64,000 bases of DNA from Anaeramoeba flamelloides (lineage: Eukaryota > Metamonada > Anaeramoebidae). The stretch spans positions 21,204,001 to 21,268,000 of the forward strand of contig JANTQA010000023.1 in the NCBI GenBank assembly GCA_027625915.1, written 5' to 3'. A model generated the notes under the pieces. The model saw only the letters and a program-made list of their open reading frames with translations, was not told the origin of the DNA and did no database searches. Both the position numbers and the translations under genes were made by a program. Positions 31,913 through 43,706 of the stretch are shown in pieces; the first letter of the stretch is position 1, and each line of letters begins with the position of its first letter.

Positions 31913-33010
31913 ATGACAGACTCAAATTCAAAAAATCAAAAAGGAACTTCAATTGAGGACAATTTAAAAAATCTATTTGCAAAAAGAAAAAAACAGTCAA
32001 ATCAAAAAAAGGATCAAACAGAAAAAAACATAAGAAAACGTAGCGAGCTGCCACCACTCGAAAAACCAAAGTCAACTCTTACAAATCTTGAAAAAATTGA
32101 GAAAGCAAAAAGGCTTCTATTGGCTGAAAATAAATCTTCGATTGCATCAAATACCAATTTGAAGAAAAAGCGAAGAGTAAGAAGGACAAGAAAAATCGAT
32201 AATCGACCTGCTAAGCCAAGCACTTACACAAGAGTGACTACCAACAAAAAGACGATAATTGAAAGTGAAAATGAAGATGAAAATGAAAATGAAAAAGAAA
32301 AAGAAAAACAAAAACAAAAAATTGAAAAAGAAAAGCAATTCAAAGATGAGAGTAGATACGAAAATGAAAATAGGTATAAAAATGAAAAAGAGAAGGAAAC
32401 ACAAAAAATAATAAATGAAAACGAAAAAGAAAAAAATAACGATAAATATGAAGAAAATAATTTTAACAAAGAAAATGTTAGGCCGCAAAATGAAACTTCT
32501 TCAACAATTTATATAGGCGAACTAAAACGGGGCTGCACAGAAAATGAGTTAGTCAATTTGTTTCGATCGTATGGTGTTATTGATAACATCAAAATCTTCC
32601 AAAAGGCAAAGTCTTATGCCTTTTTGAAATTTAGTGATCCCAAATCTGCTGCTGTTGCAATTGAAGAAATGAACAATTATTCATTCCAAGACGCCAAATT
32701 ACGAGTTAGTAGAGCTAAATTAAATTCCATTGTTACGGGAGCTTCTGATTATCAGCAAAAGGTTGAGAGCACAGGCGGTAAGCCAAAAAGAAATTATAAA
32801 AAAAAGAGATCATCCATCCCCCAGTTGCCTGCATTTATGAAAGGAGATAATGTTCCCTTCGAGTACAGTAAGGAAAAGGCATTTCAGCCAGTTCCAGTGA
32901 TATCGTATAGGCGTGGCGTGAAGCCCAAAACTGTGGACCAAGATGATGTGATACATGAATTGGAAAAAATGCAAAAGGAAAGGCGTATTTCAAAATATGA
33001 TGATATTTGA
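31913..33010 (+). CDS. RRM-domain protein with charged low-complexity region
   Basis: Predicted RNA-binding protein of 365 residues from ATG 31913 (MTDSNSKNQKGTSIED). The open frame extends upstream, but without an earlier ATG, into repeat-derived sequence. Residues about 20-100 are basic (KKKRRVRRTRKIDNRP), about 115-195 are a KE/NE tract, and about 198-275 form one RRM: RNP2-like IYIGEL, RNP1-like KSYAFLKF, with LVNLFRSYGVIDNIKIF and AVAIEEMNNYSF between and after. The tail has KPKRNYKKKRSS and ends HELEKMQKERRISKYDDI. The acidic/basic tract and one RRM suggest a nuclear or splicing-linked role, an inference only. Single exon. Confidence 0.88.
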   Translation: MTDSNSKNQKGTSIEDNLKNLFAKRKKQSNQKKDQTEKNIRKRSELPPLEKPKSTLTNLEKIEKAKRLLLAENKSSIASNTNLKKKRRVRRTRKIDNRPAKPSTYTRVTTNKKTIIESENEDENENEKEKEKQKQKIEKEKQFKDESRYENENRYKNEKEKETQKIINENEKEKNNDKYEENNFNKENVRPQNETSSTIYIGELKRGCTENELVNLFRSYGVIDNIKIFQKAKSYAFLKFSDPKSAAVAIEEMNNYSFQDAKLRVSRAKLNSIVTGASDYQQKVESTGGKPKRNYKKKRSSIPQLPAFMKGDNVPFEYSKEKAFQPVPVISYRRGVKPKTVDQDDVIHELEKMQKERRISKYDDI

Positions 33011-33150
33011 TCACAAAAAAAAACATTATTTAGATTAAATTTATATTTCGAGATATAAATTAAAACAACACTTGACAAAATTAATTTATTAAATAAGAAT
33101 AATAATAAAAATAATTTACATTAATTATACATCATGCATTTTTCAAATTT

Positions 33151-33900
33151 AAATAAACTTTGTTTCAGTCAAAGGTTACCCAAAAAATCCAAAAAAAAAC
33201 ATTTTTTTCAAATATCAATTATTTTATATAATTAACCTTTGAAGAACAAATAAGAAATAAACAGAATAATACACATCAAAGAATTGTTGGTATCCGTGTG
33301 AAAGAAAACTAATCAATCTAATAGATTTTACTTAAAAATTGAAAAAACTCAAATTCTTATGGTACCCATTGAGAAAAACAAGAATGTTTGTTTTGATCTT
33401 CTACTGGTATTTGAATAATAAATCGGAAACAATTTTCACTTCATTTTCCATACTTTTCTTTTAGAAATCAAGTCCCCAAATGAAGTAGGTTGGGATCTGT
33501 GGTCTCTATTTGAAGAAGGAAATGAAAATGAAGTGAAAATTATTTCCCTTTTATTAATCAAATATCATGATCAAAGATTGAATAAAATTCCCATAGAAAT
33601 CAATATGATTTCTCAACAATAATTTAGACAGTTTTAATAACATTAAAATAACACATGTTTACCAAGTGACTATTGATCTTGCAATAAAAGAAATTTTTGC
33701 AACTGAATTAGGTTTTAAAAAAAAATGGAAAAAAAGAAAATGTGAAAAAATAATTTCAATTTTGTACAAAAATGTGAAAAAATGATTTCATTTTGAAAAT
33801 TTCCAAAATAAATTTTTTCTTCGAATATCCATGCAAACCCTTTAAACACATGTATTTCACCCATTACAACTGGGCCCCTTTGACTGGAAAATATTTTATT
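33151..33900 (+). repeat. Family C element with nested family D
   Basis: About 750 bp. Left end AAACTTTGTTTCAGTCAAAG; right end CCCCTTTGACTGGAAAATA, forming a short inverted terminal repeat around CAGTCAAAGG. A near full-length inverted copy lies at 58060-58780, and a copy without the nested element at 49895-50965. No ORF is conserved among copies. Confidence 0.8.
33404..33568. repeat. Family D palindromic element nested in family C
   Basis: Palindromic over most of its length: CTGGTATTTGAATAATAAAT at left against TTTATTAATCAAATATCAT at right, and CACTTCATTTTCC against GAAAATGAAGTG. Preceded by TA. Absent from the family C copy at 50.5 kb (GATCTCCAATTGAAGACC at the equivalent spot), which acts as the empty site. 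Confidence 0.8.
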
Positions 33901-33969
33901 TCCAAATACTAATAAATCCAAAAAAAAGTTTTTAACTGTTTGATTCAATTTCCATTTTTTTATATCATT

Positions 33970-34335
33970 CAAACCAATTTTTCCAAACATCTTTTGTTTC
34001 AACCAAAATCTTGTTATTAACTCATTTAAAAGGCTTTCTTTGTATTTAGACCAATACAATTCTTTCTTCAAAGATCATAAAAACATTTTCAAAAATTTGA
34101 AAGTGAACAAAAAAGTAAAAAACATTTTTGTGAATTTAACAGTATCTTGTAAACCAATTTTCAAAACACTTTTTGTTTCAACCAAAATCTTGTTGTCAAC
34201 TAATTTAAAAGTTTTCTGTGTATTTAGACCAATACAATTCTTTCTTCAAAGATCATAAAAACATTTTCCTAAATAGGAAGTGAACAAAAAAGTTAAAAAC
34301 ATTGTTAAGAATTTTTCATTATTTTACAATTTGAA
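33970..34335 (+). repeat. 182-bp unit in tandem, two copies
   Basis: Units starting near 33970 and 34151 share AAACCAATTTT, TTTGTTTCAACCAAAATCTT, TTTAGACCAATACAATTC and GTGAACAAAAAAGT in order with few differences. Confidence 0.8.
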
Positions 34336-34639
34336 GAATTATTTTTTATTAATGACTTAATAAAGTTAATTTAATTCTTGTGCTCATGTAGTATATACAT
34401 GTATATATCAGGGATTTTTTTTTCTATCAGTAAATTCTTTTTTTAAACACTTCTTATTATTTTTTTTTTTTTTTTATTGTTTTTGATTTTTACTTTTTTT
34501 TTTTTTTAGTTTTTTTTGTTTGGATCCTGGATCTTGTTTTATCAGATTATTAACATAAATTACTGATTTTTCCCATTCACTGAGTTTAGGTATTATATTA
34601 TATAGACTGTGAGGAGTGATGTGTTTGGTAGAGTTTGTC

Positions 34640-34860
34640 AAGTAAACTACTTTTCAGTCAAAGTGGCCCAGTTTTATTGTCGGAATAGAACATATTCTAT
34701 GAGTTTAATTCAGTATTCTTCTCAAAATAAATTTTCAATTTTTAGATCAAAATTCATTTTTTATTTTCAATTTTCTCAATTATTTTTTTGTTTTGTTTTT
34801 TGCCTTTCTTTTTTTTATTTTTTAAATTTAAAAAAAAAAAAAAATGATTGAAACTTGAAA
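34640..34860 (+). repeat. Dispersed repeat with family C-like end
   Basis: Begins CTTTTCAGTCAAAGTGGCCC and matches 17020-17265 thereafter. It may be a truncated relative of family C with a different interior. Confidence 0.55.
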
Positions 34861-36980
34861 TCAACATGCATAACAGTGAGATTCTCTTTTATTTTAAAGT
34901 TCATATACTTTCAATTAAAAAAATCTAATTGTAAATAATTTTTAATTTCCCCAGTTATTGAGAAATTTTGCCAGATCTTCCAATAAAAATTTGAAAAAAT
35001 TTTTTATTCTCTTTATCATTTTATTAAAAAATATTTAAGGTTTTTCAGGTAGTTCTTTTAGGAATATCAACCCTAATCTGAATTTTATTATTTCTCTTAT
35101 TTCTCTAAACTCTCATATGTTAGTTGGTTTTTTTAAAAAAAGTGAATTTTTCATTTGTGGGTAAGTTACTTTGAGTGAAATAAAGTAAATATTTTTGTTT
35201 GTTTGGGTTTGGTTTTATATCTCCTGTTGAAATAAATACATAGCTGCTTAGATTTGGATTAGAATTTTTTATTTTAAATGTATATGAGTGAAAAAATACA
35301 GTAGACAATTTTTAAATGGTAATATTAATAAAATTGTTATGTAATTGCCTAATAATTTCTTTTATTTAAAATCAAATCCTTTTTATATATAACAAAAATT
35401 TTATGAACTTAGTATTAAACCTACCAAAATTCATCAAAGTAGGATTTCTCTAGAATAACCTTCGAAATATTGTTTGATAACATAAGTAGATTAACTTTTT
35501 TTAAAAAATAATCAAATTTTTACAGACATTTATTAGAGTTTGAAAATGATAATTTTTATTCTTGTTTTTTTATTGGATGGTGTTTGAGATCAAGTGTAAT
35601 TTCCTTATGCATCATTCTAAATAGTGGGTGGGTTATAATTTAACAATTTTGATATATAAATAAAAGGATTTAATTAAATATATTTGCAATATACACTAAT
35701 TTTATTAACATTAACAATTTAAAAATTTTGTAAGGGATTCTTTGGGCGTTTGCTGTTTTTTTCACTGTTATAAATCTAAAATTAGAAAAATCATCAAGAA
35801 TATTTTTTTTATTTTGTTAAGTCTTTCTTTAGAAGCATTCTAAATGATATGATTTTATCTTTATAAAAGTTCTTAACATCATTTATTCAAAAATAAAATT
35901 AATTATTTGTTGAAAAAATGCAGTATTTTGTATTTATTTATTGTTAAATTGTAATAAATAATTTTTTTATAGTGGTAATAAAAAATAGTATAAATGTAGG
36001 TATGAATTATGGAATTTTAAAGGGTTATTAGTGTTTTTGAATTTAAAACTGGTAAAAATGAAAAACTGATCGAAAAAAATAATTTCTTAGGTTTTTTTAT
36101 AAGTGCTCAAAACGGAGGTATGAAAGATGAACTAAAAAAAAAATAAAAAACAAAATACAAAAATTTTCTACTATTACCAAAATAAAAATTCCAGAACGAT
36201 TTCATCCTTGTTTCAAAAAAAAAAAATTAAACAACTTTCTATTTTATTGAAGACTTTTACTTTGTTCAATCAATCAAAACAATATATAAAAAATAAGTAA
36301 ATATGATGTTGATATATTATATTTTTTTTTATCTAGAAAAAGAAATTTAAAATGACAATATCAAATTGGAAAATTTATCTTAAAAAATAGTTAATTTTTG
36401 AGAAAAAACATTATACACAATCAAAAAAAATATTATAAAAAAAAATGAAAATAGTTGGAAAAATTCTGAAATAAATTTTATTCATTATTTAATATTTATT
36501 GGAAATTTCAAGGAGTTTATCTTTAAATTTGCTTTGGTATTAGGTATACTGTTGGGTAGTAAATTGAGTGTTATATTGGAAGAAGAAGAGCACAAATCAG
36601 AGATTCTATTTTGATACATCAATATTATGAAAAAAGAAAATTTAAAATTCTAAGGTAGACAAAAATTAAACTTCAATTTTCATTACATCCTTTAATAATA
36701 TATTTTTTCATAATATAATCAAAATTGCAGTTCTTAAAATCTTAAAACTAATGAATTTATTGTTGTTAATAGTACTGCAATTTTTAAAATACTATAGACT
36801 AGAAAAAAAGGTCTATTTTGGGGATAAAATATTTAAATGGGAGTGACCATGAATTTTATTTAAAACCGTCTTTAGGATATTTTTAAAGAGATATAGACCA
36901 ACAGTTTAGAAAACACTCTACTCATCGAAAAAAACTCAAATACTGGAAAAAACAACTGATATATATATATATATATATAT

Positions 36981-37175
36981 TTGTCCCTAGATTGCCTTCA
37001 AGTGCCTAGGTTTTCCAGGATTCAAAAGAATTGAGTAAAATCTTTGATTTAATTCTATTCCTTTAAATTTTGGAAAAGTGTCCGTAGAGTGCCTAGGTTT
37101 GTTTTAGTTTTTGGTATAAACCGATAATTTTAATAAATTTTAAGTTTATATATAAAAATTTAAAAAAACTGAAGA
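36981..37175. repeat. Hairpin-module array
   Basis: Leading motif GATTGCCTTCAAGTGCCTAGG, then stem CCAGGATTCAAAAGAATTG against CTATTCCTTTAAATTTTGG, a second GTGCCTAGGTTTG boundary, and a stem TTTTTGGTATAAACC against AGTTTATATATAAAAATT. Two modules of the family seen at 2415-2880. Confidence 0.7.
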
Positions 37176-37941
37176 GAAAATCTTGGAAAATATAATTTTG
37201 GAATTTAAAAGAACAAATAATTCTTTAATGGATACAATAATCAATTCCCTATTTGAAAGATATTCATTAGATTTAAAAGAATTTTAAAATATAATGAAAT
37301 GAACTCTTTGGTTTGAAGAAAAAATTTTTCAATTTTTTTAATAATTTAATTTAAAAAATATTGTATTCGAAAAGTATATTTTGAACTTAAATTGTAAAAT
37401 ACCTTGAAAAAAATTTTACGATGGAAGATCTTTAATTGTTTAATAATGTTTATTATAAGTGAGGTTATCTCAAAAGTGAGAAATTTGCAAATGCTACATT
37501 TTTTTTTGAAAAAATTTTTCATTCTTGTTATGGATGGTATACTTTTATTGTGTGCTTTTTTAATCAATAAACGAATAAATTATTAAAGTCGGAAGGCAAA
37601 ATAACTTTATTAATTTTATATAGATGGAGTTTGTGTTTGTGTTGGATATTAAATATATATTATTTATATTGTTAAATTTGGTTTAATTGTTATAATTTGT
37701 AAATAAAAGGTTTTTGAGAGATCTGTTGATGTTAAAGATATGATACTTGATCATTTAGTACTAAAAAATATTTTGGGTTTGGACTAAAGACTAATTCTTT
37801 GTTATTCTTTGAAGTTCTGTGTTTGAAAGGTGAGTTTAAAGATCTAGAATAATTTCGATAAAGTGGATTTAAAAAATTAAATAAAAATTATTGATTCTTA
37901 TTACATAATTTCTTTATATAAAAAGAGGTTAATTTTCGAAT

Positions 37942-38014
37942 GGTTCTTTAGCTCAGCTGGAAGAGCGTTAGACTGAAGATCTAAATGTCCCGTGTTCGAG
38001 CCACGGAAGAACCA
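37942..38014 (+). tRNA. tRNA-Phe (GAA)
   Basis: A 73-nt intronless cloverleaf: acceptor GGTTCTT/AAGAACC with discriminator A, D-stem GCTC/GAGC, anticodon arm TTAGA-CTGAAGA-TCTAA with anticodon GAA, variable loop ATGTC and T-arm CCGTG-TTCGAGC-CACGG. All stems pair. The A box (TAGCTCAGCTGG) and B box (GTTCGAGCC) are intact, and a T run follows at once. The anticodon arm is the typical eukaryotic tRNA-Phe one; the acceptor stem differs from the common GCCGAAA. Confidence 0.97.
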
Positions 38015-38033
38015 TTTTTTCTTTTTTTTTTTT
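38015..38033 (+). terminator. RNA polymerase III T-run terminator
   Basis: Six T directly after the discriminator base, then C and another long T run, the normal Pol III stop for the tRNA. Confidence 0.85.
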
Positions 38034-39735
38034 ATTTTTTCCAAAGCTTTATCTTTTTTTTTAATAATTTACAAAAAGGTGAATTGTAATATCTGAACTC
38101 TATTTAAAGTGTCGGTCTCTTTTTTATTTGTAATTTTGGTCTGATAAGTGAATATTAAAAGAAAAATAATTTTCGAACAGAAAAAAAATCTACAGAATAT
38201 AAATTTAAACATTTGTTATTCAAACATTTTTATCTTGTTTTCTTTACATTTTTATTGATTGTTCAATAAAAATATACAATCTGAGATCAGATCAAAGTTA
38301 ATTATATTTTTAAAAAACCTGACTGCTCATGAACTTAAACAAATATTTTTTTCTTTTTAAAAAAATATACAAAATTAAAATCGTACCATGTTCAACATTT
38401 AATCCCATTTATGGTCCCAAATTAAAGATTCAAAATTTTATTCTTCTACAGAGCGAAAATAATCCATTTCTACAACCTTTACCCTATTCCAAACATATAA
38501 CTCATTGTTTTTTTTTTTTTCAGAACTTGGTATTTGCAGAAACATGCAGAGACTTTAATCGTAACCAAATTTGATTCTGGGGTTAGATCTTAAATTATTT
38601 TAAAAAATTCAAAAAGGTTAAATGATTTTATGATAAGAGAAGTAAACTTTCAATATTAACAAAACGAAAGTAAATAAAAAGTATTTTTAAACATAAGTGA
38701 TTAATATTTTAGATAAAATCCTAAAATTAATTTAATTTTAAAAGCAAAAAAATTTATTAAACATTAAAATTGAAAAACTCAAGTAAACTTTTGTTAACTA
38801 ATAACAGTGTGTATTTTTTTAAACTATTTTCAGAAACCAATAATTATTTGTTTTTAAAAGTATAATCCTTTTTTACTCATTATTTGAAAAGTTCAAAATC
38901 CAACATATTTTGGATTTATTTCAAAATAAAATATGTTTTTCATTGAAGAAGAAAGTAATCTTATTGCCTTCGAGAAATGTACCAAAATACACTTTATATA
39001 AAAATCCTATTATTTAAAAACAACTGGTAGTAAAAATTATATAATTCTCCCAAAATTACTATAATTATTTTAGACTTGAAAAAAAATTAATCCTTTGATT
39101 CATAGAATAGTTCAAACAAATTGGTTCTTTTTATTGAATAAAAAAAACTGAGAAAAACAACAAACCATTAAAATAAAAATTCTCTCAAAATATTTTTTTC
39201 ATACCTGAAAAAGTCAACTATAAATATAAAGAAAAGCATTTTATTTTGATTATAATTAATCAAATTTTGATAACACAATATAAATTCTTACAGTTTGTTT
39301 ATATTAACTAAAAGGTTTAAAGTATCAATTATCCTACTTATTATTTCTCAATTTTTATAATGTTTTCAAATATATAAAACTAATATCAATTAATAATTAT
39401 AAGAAATGAAAAATAAAATAAAATAAATAATCTCAAATAGCTAATCAAAATAATCAAAGTTTCTTGATTCTACTCTCAAATTTATAAAAGATATTTCGAT
39501 ATCTTTTAATTTCTCAGAAATTTAATAAATTATTGAGAATTAAAGAAATGATCAATTTTTTCTGATCTTCAAGGATTAAATATTTGTTTTATTTTTTTTT
39601 GTATTCTGAAAAAAAAAATTAAATTTGAAATTTAATTTGTTAATATCAACTACCAGAAATTATTTAAACTGGGTGGATTAAAAAAGAAAATTCTAATAAT
39701 TAAAAATCAAAATTATTATTTAAAACTCAAAAATA

Positions 39736-40125
39736 ATCAAGTTATCCATCAAGTTCAACAATTCTAAAATTCAGATAGTTTACTAACTGCTTAAATGGAT
39801 ATTATTATGTGATCAATAAAAATGCAAATAAATATGTCCTTTATGTTTAAAATGTTAACAAATTGAAATTCAGAAAATAGTGAACTTTTTTTATGGGCCT
39901 GTCCTTCCTATGAAAAAGATAGATTAATATTTCATAAAAAATAAAAAAAATTAAATATTAATGAATTAATAATAAATCAAGACAGTTTGAAAATATTTTC
40001 ATTAATTTATAATTGTGAAATCTATGATTTTACGCTTAAATTTCTGAAATGTGATTAAATTCTAATGGCAAATAGAATGTAATTTCCACTTCTTCAATAA
40101 TAATAAATAAAAAAAAAAGATAAAT
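39736..40125 (+). mobile_element. LINE 3'-end copy
   Basis: The plus strand matches the reverse complement of about 480-82: AGTTCAACAATTCTAAAATT, ACTGCTTAAATGGATATTAT, TTATGGGCCTGTCCTTCCTA and CTATGATTTTACGCTTAAAT, ending CCACTTCTTCAATAATAATA and an A-rich tail. Heavily 5'-truncated (about 390 bp) and diverged. Confidence 0.8.
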
Positions 40126-40559
40126 AAATTTTTTTACAAATGTTTCCAATTATTTTTATGAATTTTTATCTCAAAAAATCAAACAAAATAGGATTTGATC
40201 TTTTTACTGAAAATTTAATAAAAAAAAATATAATATTTTAAAAATTATAATTCATTTCTATAAAGCTGAAAAAATATTTTATTTTTTTTTTATCAGATTT
40301 ACTAGTACGTTTGTGTAAATAAGAATTCTATTGTCTTGAGGTATATAAAATTCACTGGTCCATTAAGATTCAACCAATGAAATAAGAATCATGACCATTT
40401 CTCATTTTTTAATAAGATAATTAATATAAATAACATTTAATTTCTTCATAATCATTTTTTAAAATGTATTAAAAGAGTTCTACACTAGTAAAAAAAATTT
40501 TTTTTACAATCTGTTTTAAAGGTTTTATAAATGTTAGCATGTTATAAAAATTTCTAATC

Positions 40560-40754
40560 GAGTTAGTTTCACTTTTAAGGCACAAACGTTCAACGAAATT
40601 TAAGGCACAAAAAAATCTCAAATTAAGGCACAAAATTTGTAATTTTTTTATTACAATTTATTTTACTAGAATCTGATTTTGGTTCCTTAATTTGAGATTT
40701 TTATTTTGCCTTAAATTTCGTTGAAAGTTTGTACCTTAAAAGTGAAACTGACTG
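40560..40754. repeat. Family F MITE, copy 1
   Basis: About 195 bp, almost fully palindromic: GTTTCACTTTTAAGGCACAA...CAACGAAATTTAAGGCAC at left, mirrored at right, ending GTGAAACTGACTG before TA. The left terminus is degraded (GAGTTAG for CAGTCAG). Confidence 0.85.
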
Positions 40755-40849
40755 TAACAATTTTTTTAATATAAATATTTGTAATAAAAAGTGTTTTAAA
40801 ATATGTTACATTTTTAGAGTCTTTTATAAGAATATTTTTTCAAAAAATA

Positions 40850-41043
40850 CAGTCAGTTTCACTTTTAAGGTACAAACTTTCAACGAAATTTAAGGCAAAA
40901 TAAAAATCTCAAATTAAGTCACAAAATTTGTAATTTTTTTTTCAGATTATTTTACTTGAATTTGAAATTTATGCTTTAATTTGATGTTTTTTTTGTACCT
41001 TAAATTTCGTTGAGAGTTTGTGCCTTAAAAGCTAAACTGACTG
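40850..41043. repeat. Family F MITE, copy 2
   Basis: 194 bp, CAGTCAGTTTCACTTTTAAG to AAAAGCTAAACTGACTG, with TA on both sides (40848-40849 and 41044-41045). TA flanks and CAGT ends are typical of Tc1/mariner-type MITEs. Confidence 0.9.
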
Positions 41044-41602
41044 TATTGAAAAAATCAACATGTAAAAGGAAAATTTGTTATATAAATGTTATATAAATGT
41101 TTTTTTATATTATTAGGTTGGTTCTTGTTGATATGTTGTTTTAATATATATTATCATTATATTAACAATTCAAACTGTATTAATCTGAAAAAAATAGTGA
41201 TTAGTCCTACTTTATAACGAGAAATCATTAAATCGCAATGTTCCAGATTATAATGAGATAATATTTGACCTGAAAAAAAAATTATTTTTTTGGAATTCAC
41301 CTTAAAAAATACAGACTTTGACAAAGCTTTGAGACTTATAAAATACTTCACCACTTTAAAAATTTTAGAAAGTGTTTTAAATGGTTGTGAATTGCCTTCA
41401 AGTGTTAAAATTTTTTTGAAAGACAGAAAACTTTTATCAACTGAATAAGAATATTTGTAGTGGAAAAAAAATTTTTTTTTTTTTTTTTTTTTTAACAAAA
41501 TATAAAATTTCAAATGAATTGGTATTATCAAACTAATAATAACATATTTTAAAGATGGAATTGAATATAAAATGGATCTTTTTTTAAAAAATGGGGTTAT
41601 TA

Positions 41603-41796
41603 TAATAAGTTCCACTTTTACGGCACAAACTTCAACAGAATTTAAGGCATAATAAAAATCTCAAATTAAGGCACAAAATTCAGATTCTAGTAAAATAATT
41701 GGTATAAAAAAAATTCCAAATTTGTACCTTAATTTGTGATTATAAGTGTACCTTAAATTTCTTTGAAAGTTTGTGTTTTAAAAGTGGAACTGGCTG
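41603..41796. repeat. Family F MITE, copy 3
   Basis: About 194 bp; right end AAAAGTGGAACTGGCTG followed by TA, left end degraded. Internal words TTTAAGGCATAATAAAAATC and TTAATTTGTGATT mirror each other. Confidence 0.8.
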
Positions 41797-42129
41797 TACC
41801 TTCACAAGTTGAATAACCAATAAGAATAAAGCGTAATTTTACATTAAATTGGTTATCAATTAAACAAAAACCCATGCTCTAATTGTTTTTTCTTTCCAAT
41901 ACAAAGACACTCAAAGAAGAAGACTACTAAGAAGAAAATAAGTTTACAAACAAAATTGAAGATTGAAGATCATCGTGCTATGATATTGTGTAAGTTTTTG
42001 AAAAGATATATAATCCCTTTTAGCTTTCATCGAATATTGGTAATTTTTTTCACCCAAGTACTCATTCTTTAAAGAACAAATGAAATGTTGGTTAATTTAT
42101 AAACTCTTTTATTCAACGCAATTTAAGCC

Positions 42130-42716
42130 ATTTCCAAAAAAGTTGGGCAAATTTATCTTAAAATATAATTATTAAATTCAATCTTTAAAAGGGTATTTAA
42201 GCATCTAAACTCGTTAACCATTGTTTACTGGTTCTTTTTAATAATACAATTCTTTCTTGGGATTATATTAAATAAATAAAAGATATTAAATTTTTTTAGA
42301 TCTCGATTTTATTTGATTTTTTATACTGGTGAAAATTTGTCTTTATGATTTTCTTTTTGATCACAAATATTGTTACCATAACTTGTTTCATCTCAATGAA
42401 TTTTCAAAGGAAATTGAATGTATATAGTTGCATTATGATGGTTTAAAAATCATTTGTACTCTTTCCATATTTCCAGTTTTTTATGTGAAAAGAGTTGTGA
42501 ATTGTTTTTATCAAAATAGGTGGGGTTTTTTTTTTTGATTTTTTGAATATATTTCATTCAAGATATTTTGAAATAAATGCATTAGCCATTGGTTCAATTG
42601 ATATTAATATTAAACTTAATTTCTAGTATCAACTAATGTTTAAATTCGCCAATAAAGATAACTTTTTTATGAAATGTAAAAAAAAAATACCAAGGTTCTT
42701 GTGGAAATACCTTACA
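42130..42716 (-). repeat. Family B element, copy 3
   Basis: Inverted relative to 18180-18755 and 30723-31303. Outer ends CATTTCCAAAAAAGTTGGG at left and TTCTTGTGGAAATAC at right; the inside has TTCAATTGATATTAATATT and TTTTTTATGAAATGTAAA. Confidence 0.7.
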
Positions 42717-43139
42717 ACACCATGAGAGACTGGGGAATATATATATATTTATCTATCTTCACGTATTATTGTTTTTAATCTAAAGGAATCCATATATGTA
42801 TCAATCAAATCAAGAGAAAACACAAAAAATAATAAAACTCTATGACCTGATCATTGATTGAATAAAGTGTCTTTTTATTGTTTTTTAAAAGAATAACTTT
42901 TTTTCACATGACCAATTTTTTGATCTATATATAAATAAAGCTCAATTAGCCCAAAAATTCATTGAATATTTTTTTTTGATTACCTTTTAATCGTGAAATT
43001 TTGGAATTTATCAATATTTTTTTTAATAATTTTAGCAATTTTATCAAATATAGCGATTTTCTATATTCTCTCGAAAATATATAATATTGATATTTTCTAA
43101 AATATCACGATTTGATAAGAAATTATAACGATTTTTTTA

Positions 43140-43335
43140 CAGTCGGTTTCAAATTTAAGGCAATACTATCAACAAAATTTAAGGCACAAAAAAATCTCAA
43201 ATTAAGGCACAAAATTTGGAATTTTTTTTTTTACAAATAATTTTACTAGAATCTGAATTTGGTGACTTAATTTGAGATTTTTATTGTTGCCTTAACTTTC
43301 GTTGAGAGTTTGTGCCTTAAAAGAGGAACTGACTG
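43140..43335. repeat. Family F MITE, copy 4
   Basis: 196 bp from CAGTCGGTTTCAAATTTAAG to AAAAGAGGAACTGACTG with TA on both sides. Confidence 0.88.
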
Positions 43336-43679
43336 TAAATTTTTTGTGGTTTAAGTATAGGTATCATCAAAAACTCGATTTTTTTGTGGTTTTTATTTCT
43401 TAGACTTTTTTTAATGAAAAGTTAAATGTGAAGAAAATAATATTTTAATTGGGTTTTTCATTTTTTTTATTTTGTTTATTTTTTACTCTTTTTTTATAAT
43501 TAATATGCAAAAGGGATGATAAAATTATTAGATAAATTTGGGTACAAATAGATTTTATTACCAAAACATAAAAATTTCTTTTGAATAACAAAACACCATA
43601 AATAAGAAGAAAAAAAAGAAATGAACATTCCAAATTTGAAATTGTATTAAAATCAATTAAAAGGTTATTCAAAATAGAA

Positions 43680-43706
43680 ATATATATATATATATATATA
43701 TATATA
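43680..43706. repeat. (TA)n microsatellite
   Basis: About 13 TA units. Confidence 0.9.

Larger units (their letters stand above)
33011..37941. other. Intergenic, repeat-rich
   Basis: Holds a full family C copy with nested D (33151-33900), a 182-bp tandem duplication (33970-34335), a dispersed repeat (34640-34860), a weak family B remnant (about 36356-36560), a (TA)n tract (36958-36980) and a hairpin array (36981-37175). The rest shows nothing I can name. Confidence 0.5.

Noticed and set aside
32147-32488. Minus-strand Phe-rich open frames opposite the RRM gene
   Set aside because: They are the mirror of the KE/NE codon tract of the real plus-strand gene.
33715-34071. 118-codon minus-strand frame
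   Set aside because: Half of it lies in family C repeat sequence and the rest in the tandem duplication; the same region is not open in the other C copies.
41157-41615. 152-codon minus-strand frame between two family F elements
   Set aside because: It contains a lysine run from a T tract and shows no recognisable motif. Long for this composition, but no splice or family evidence supports it.
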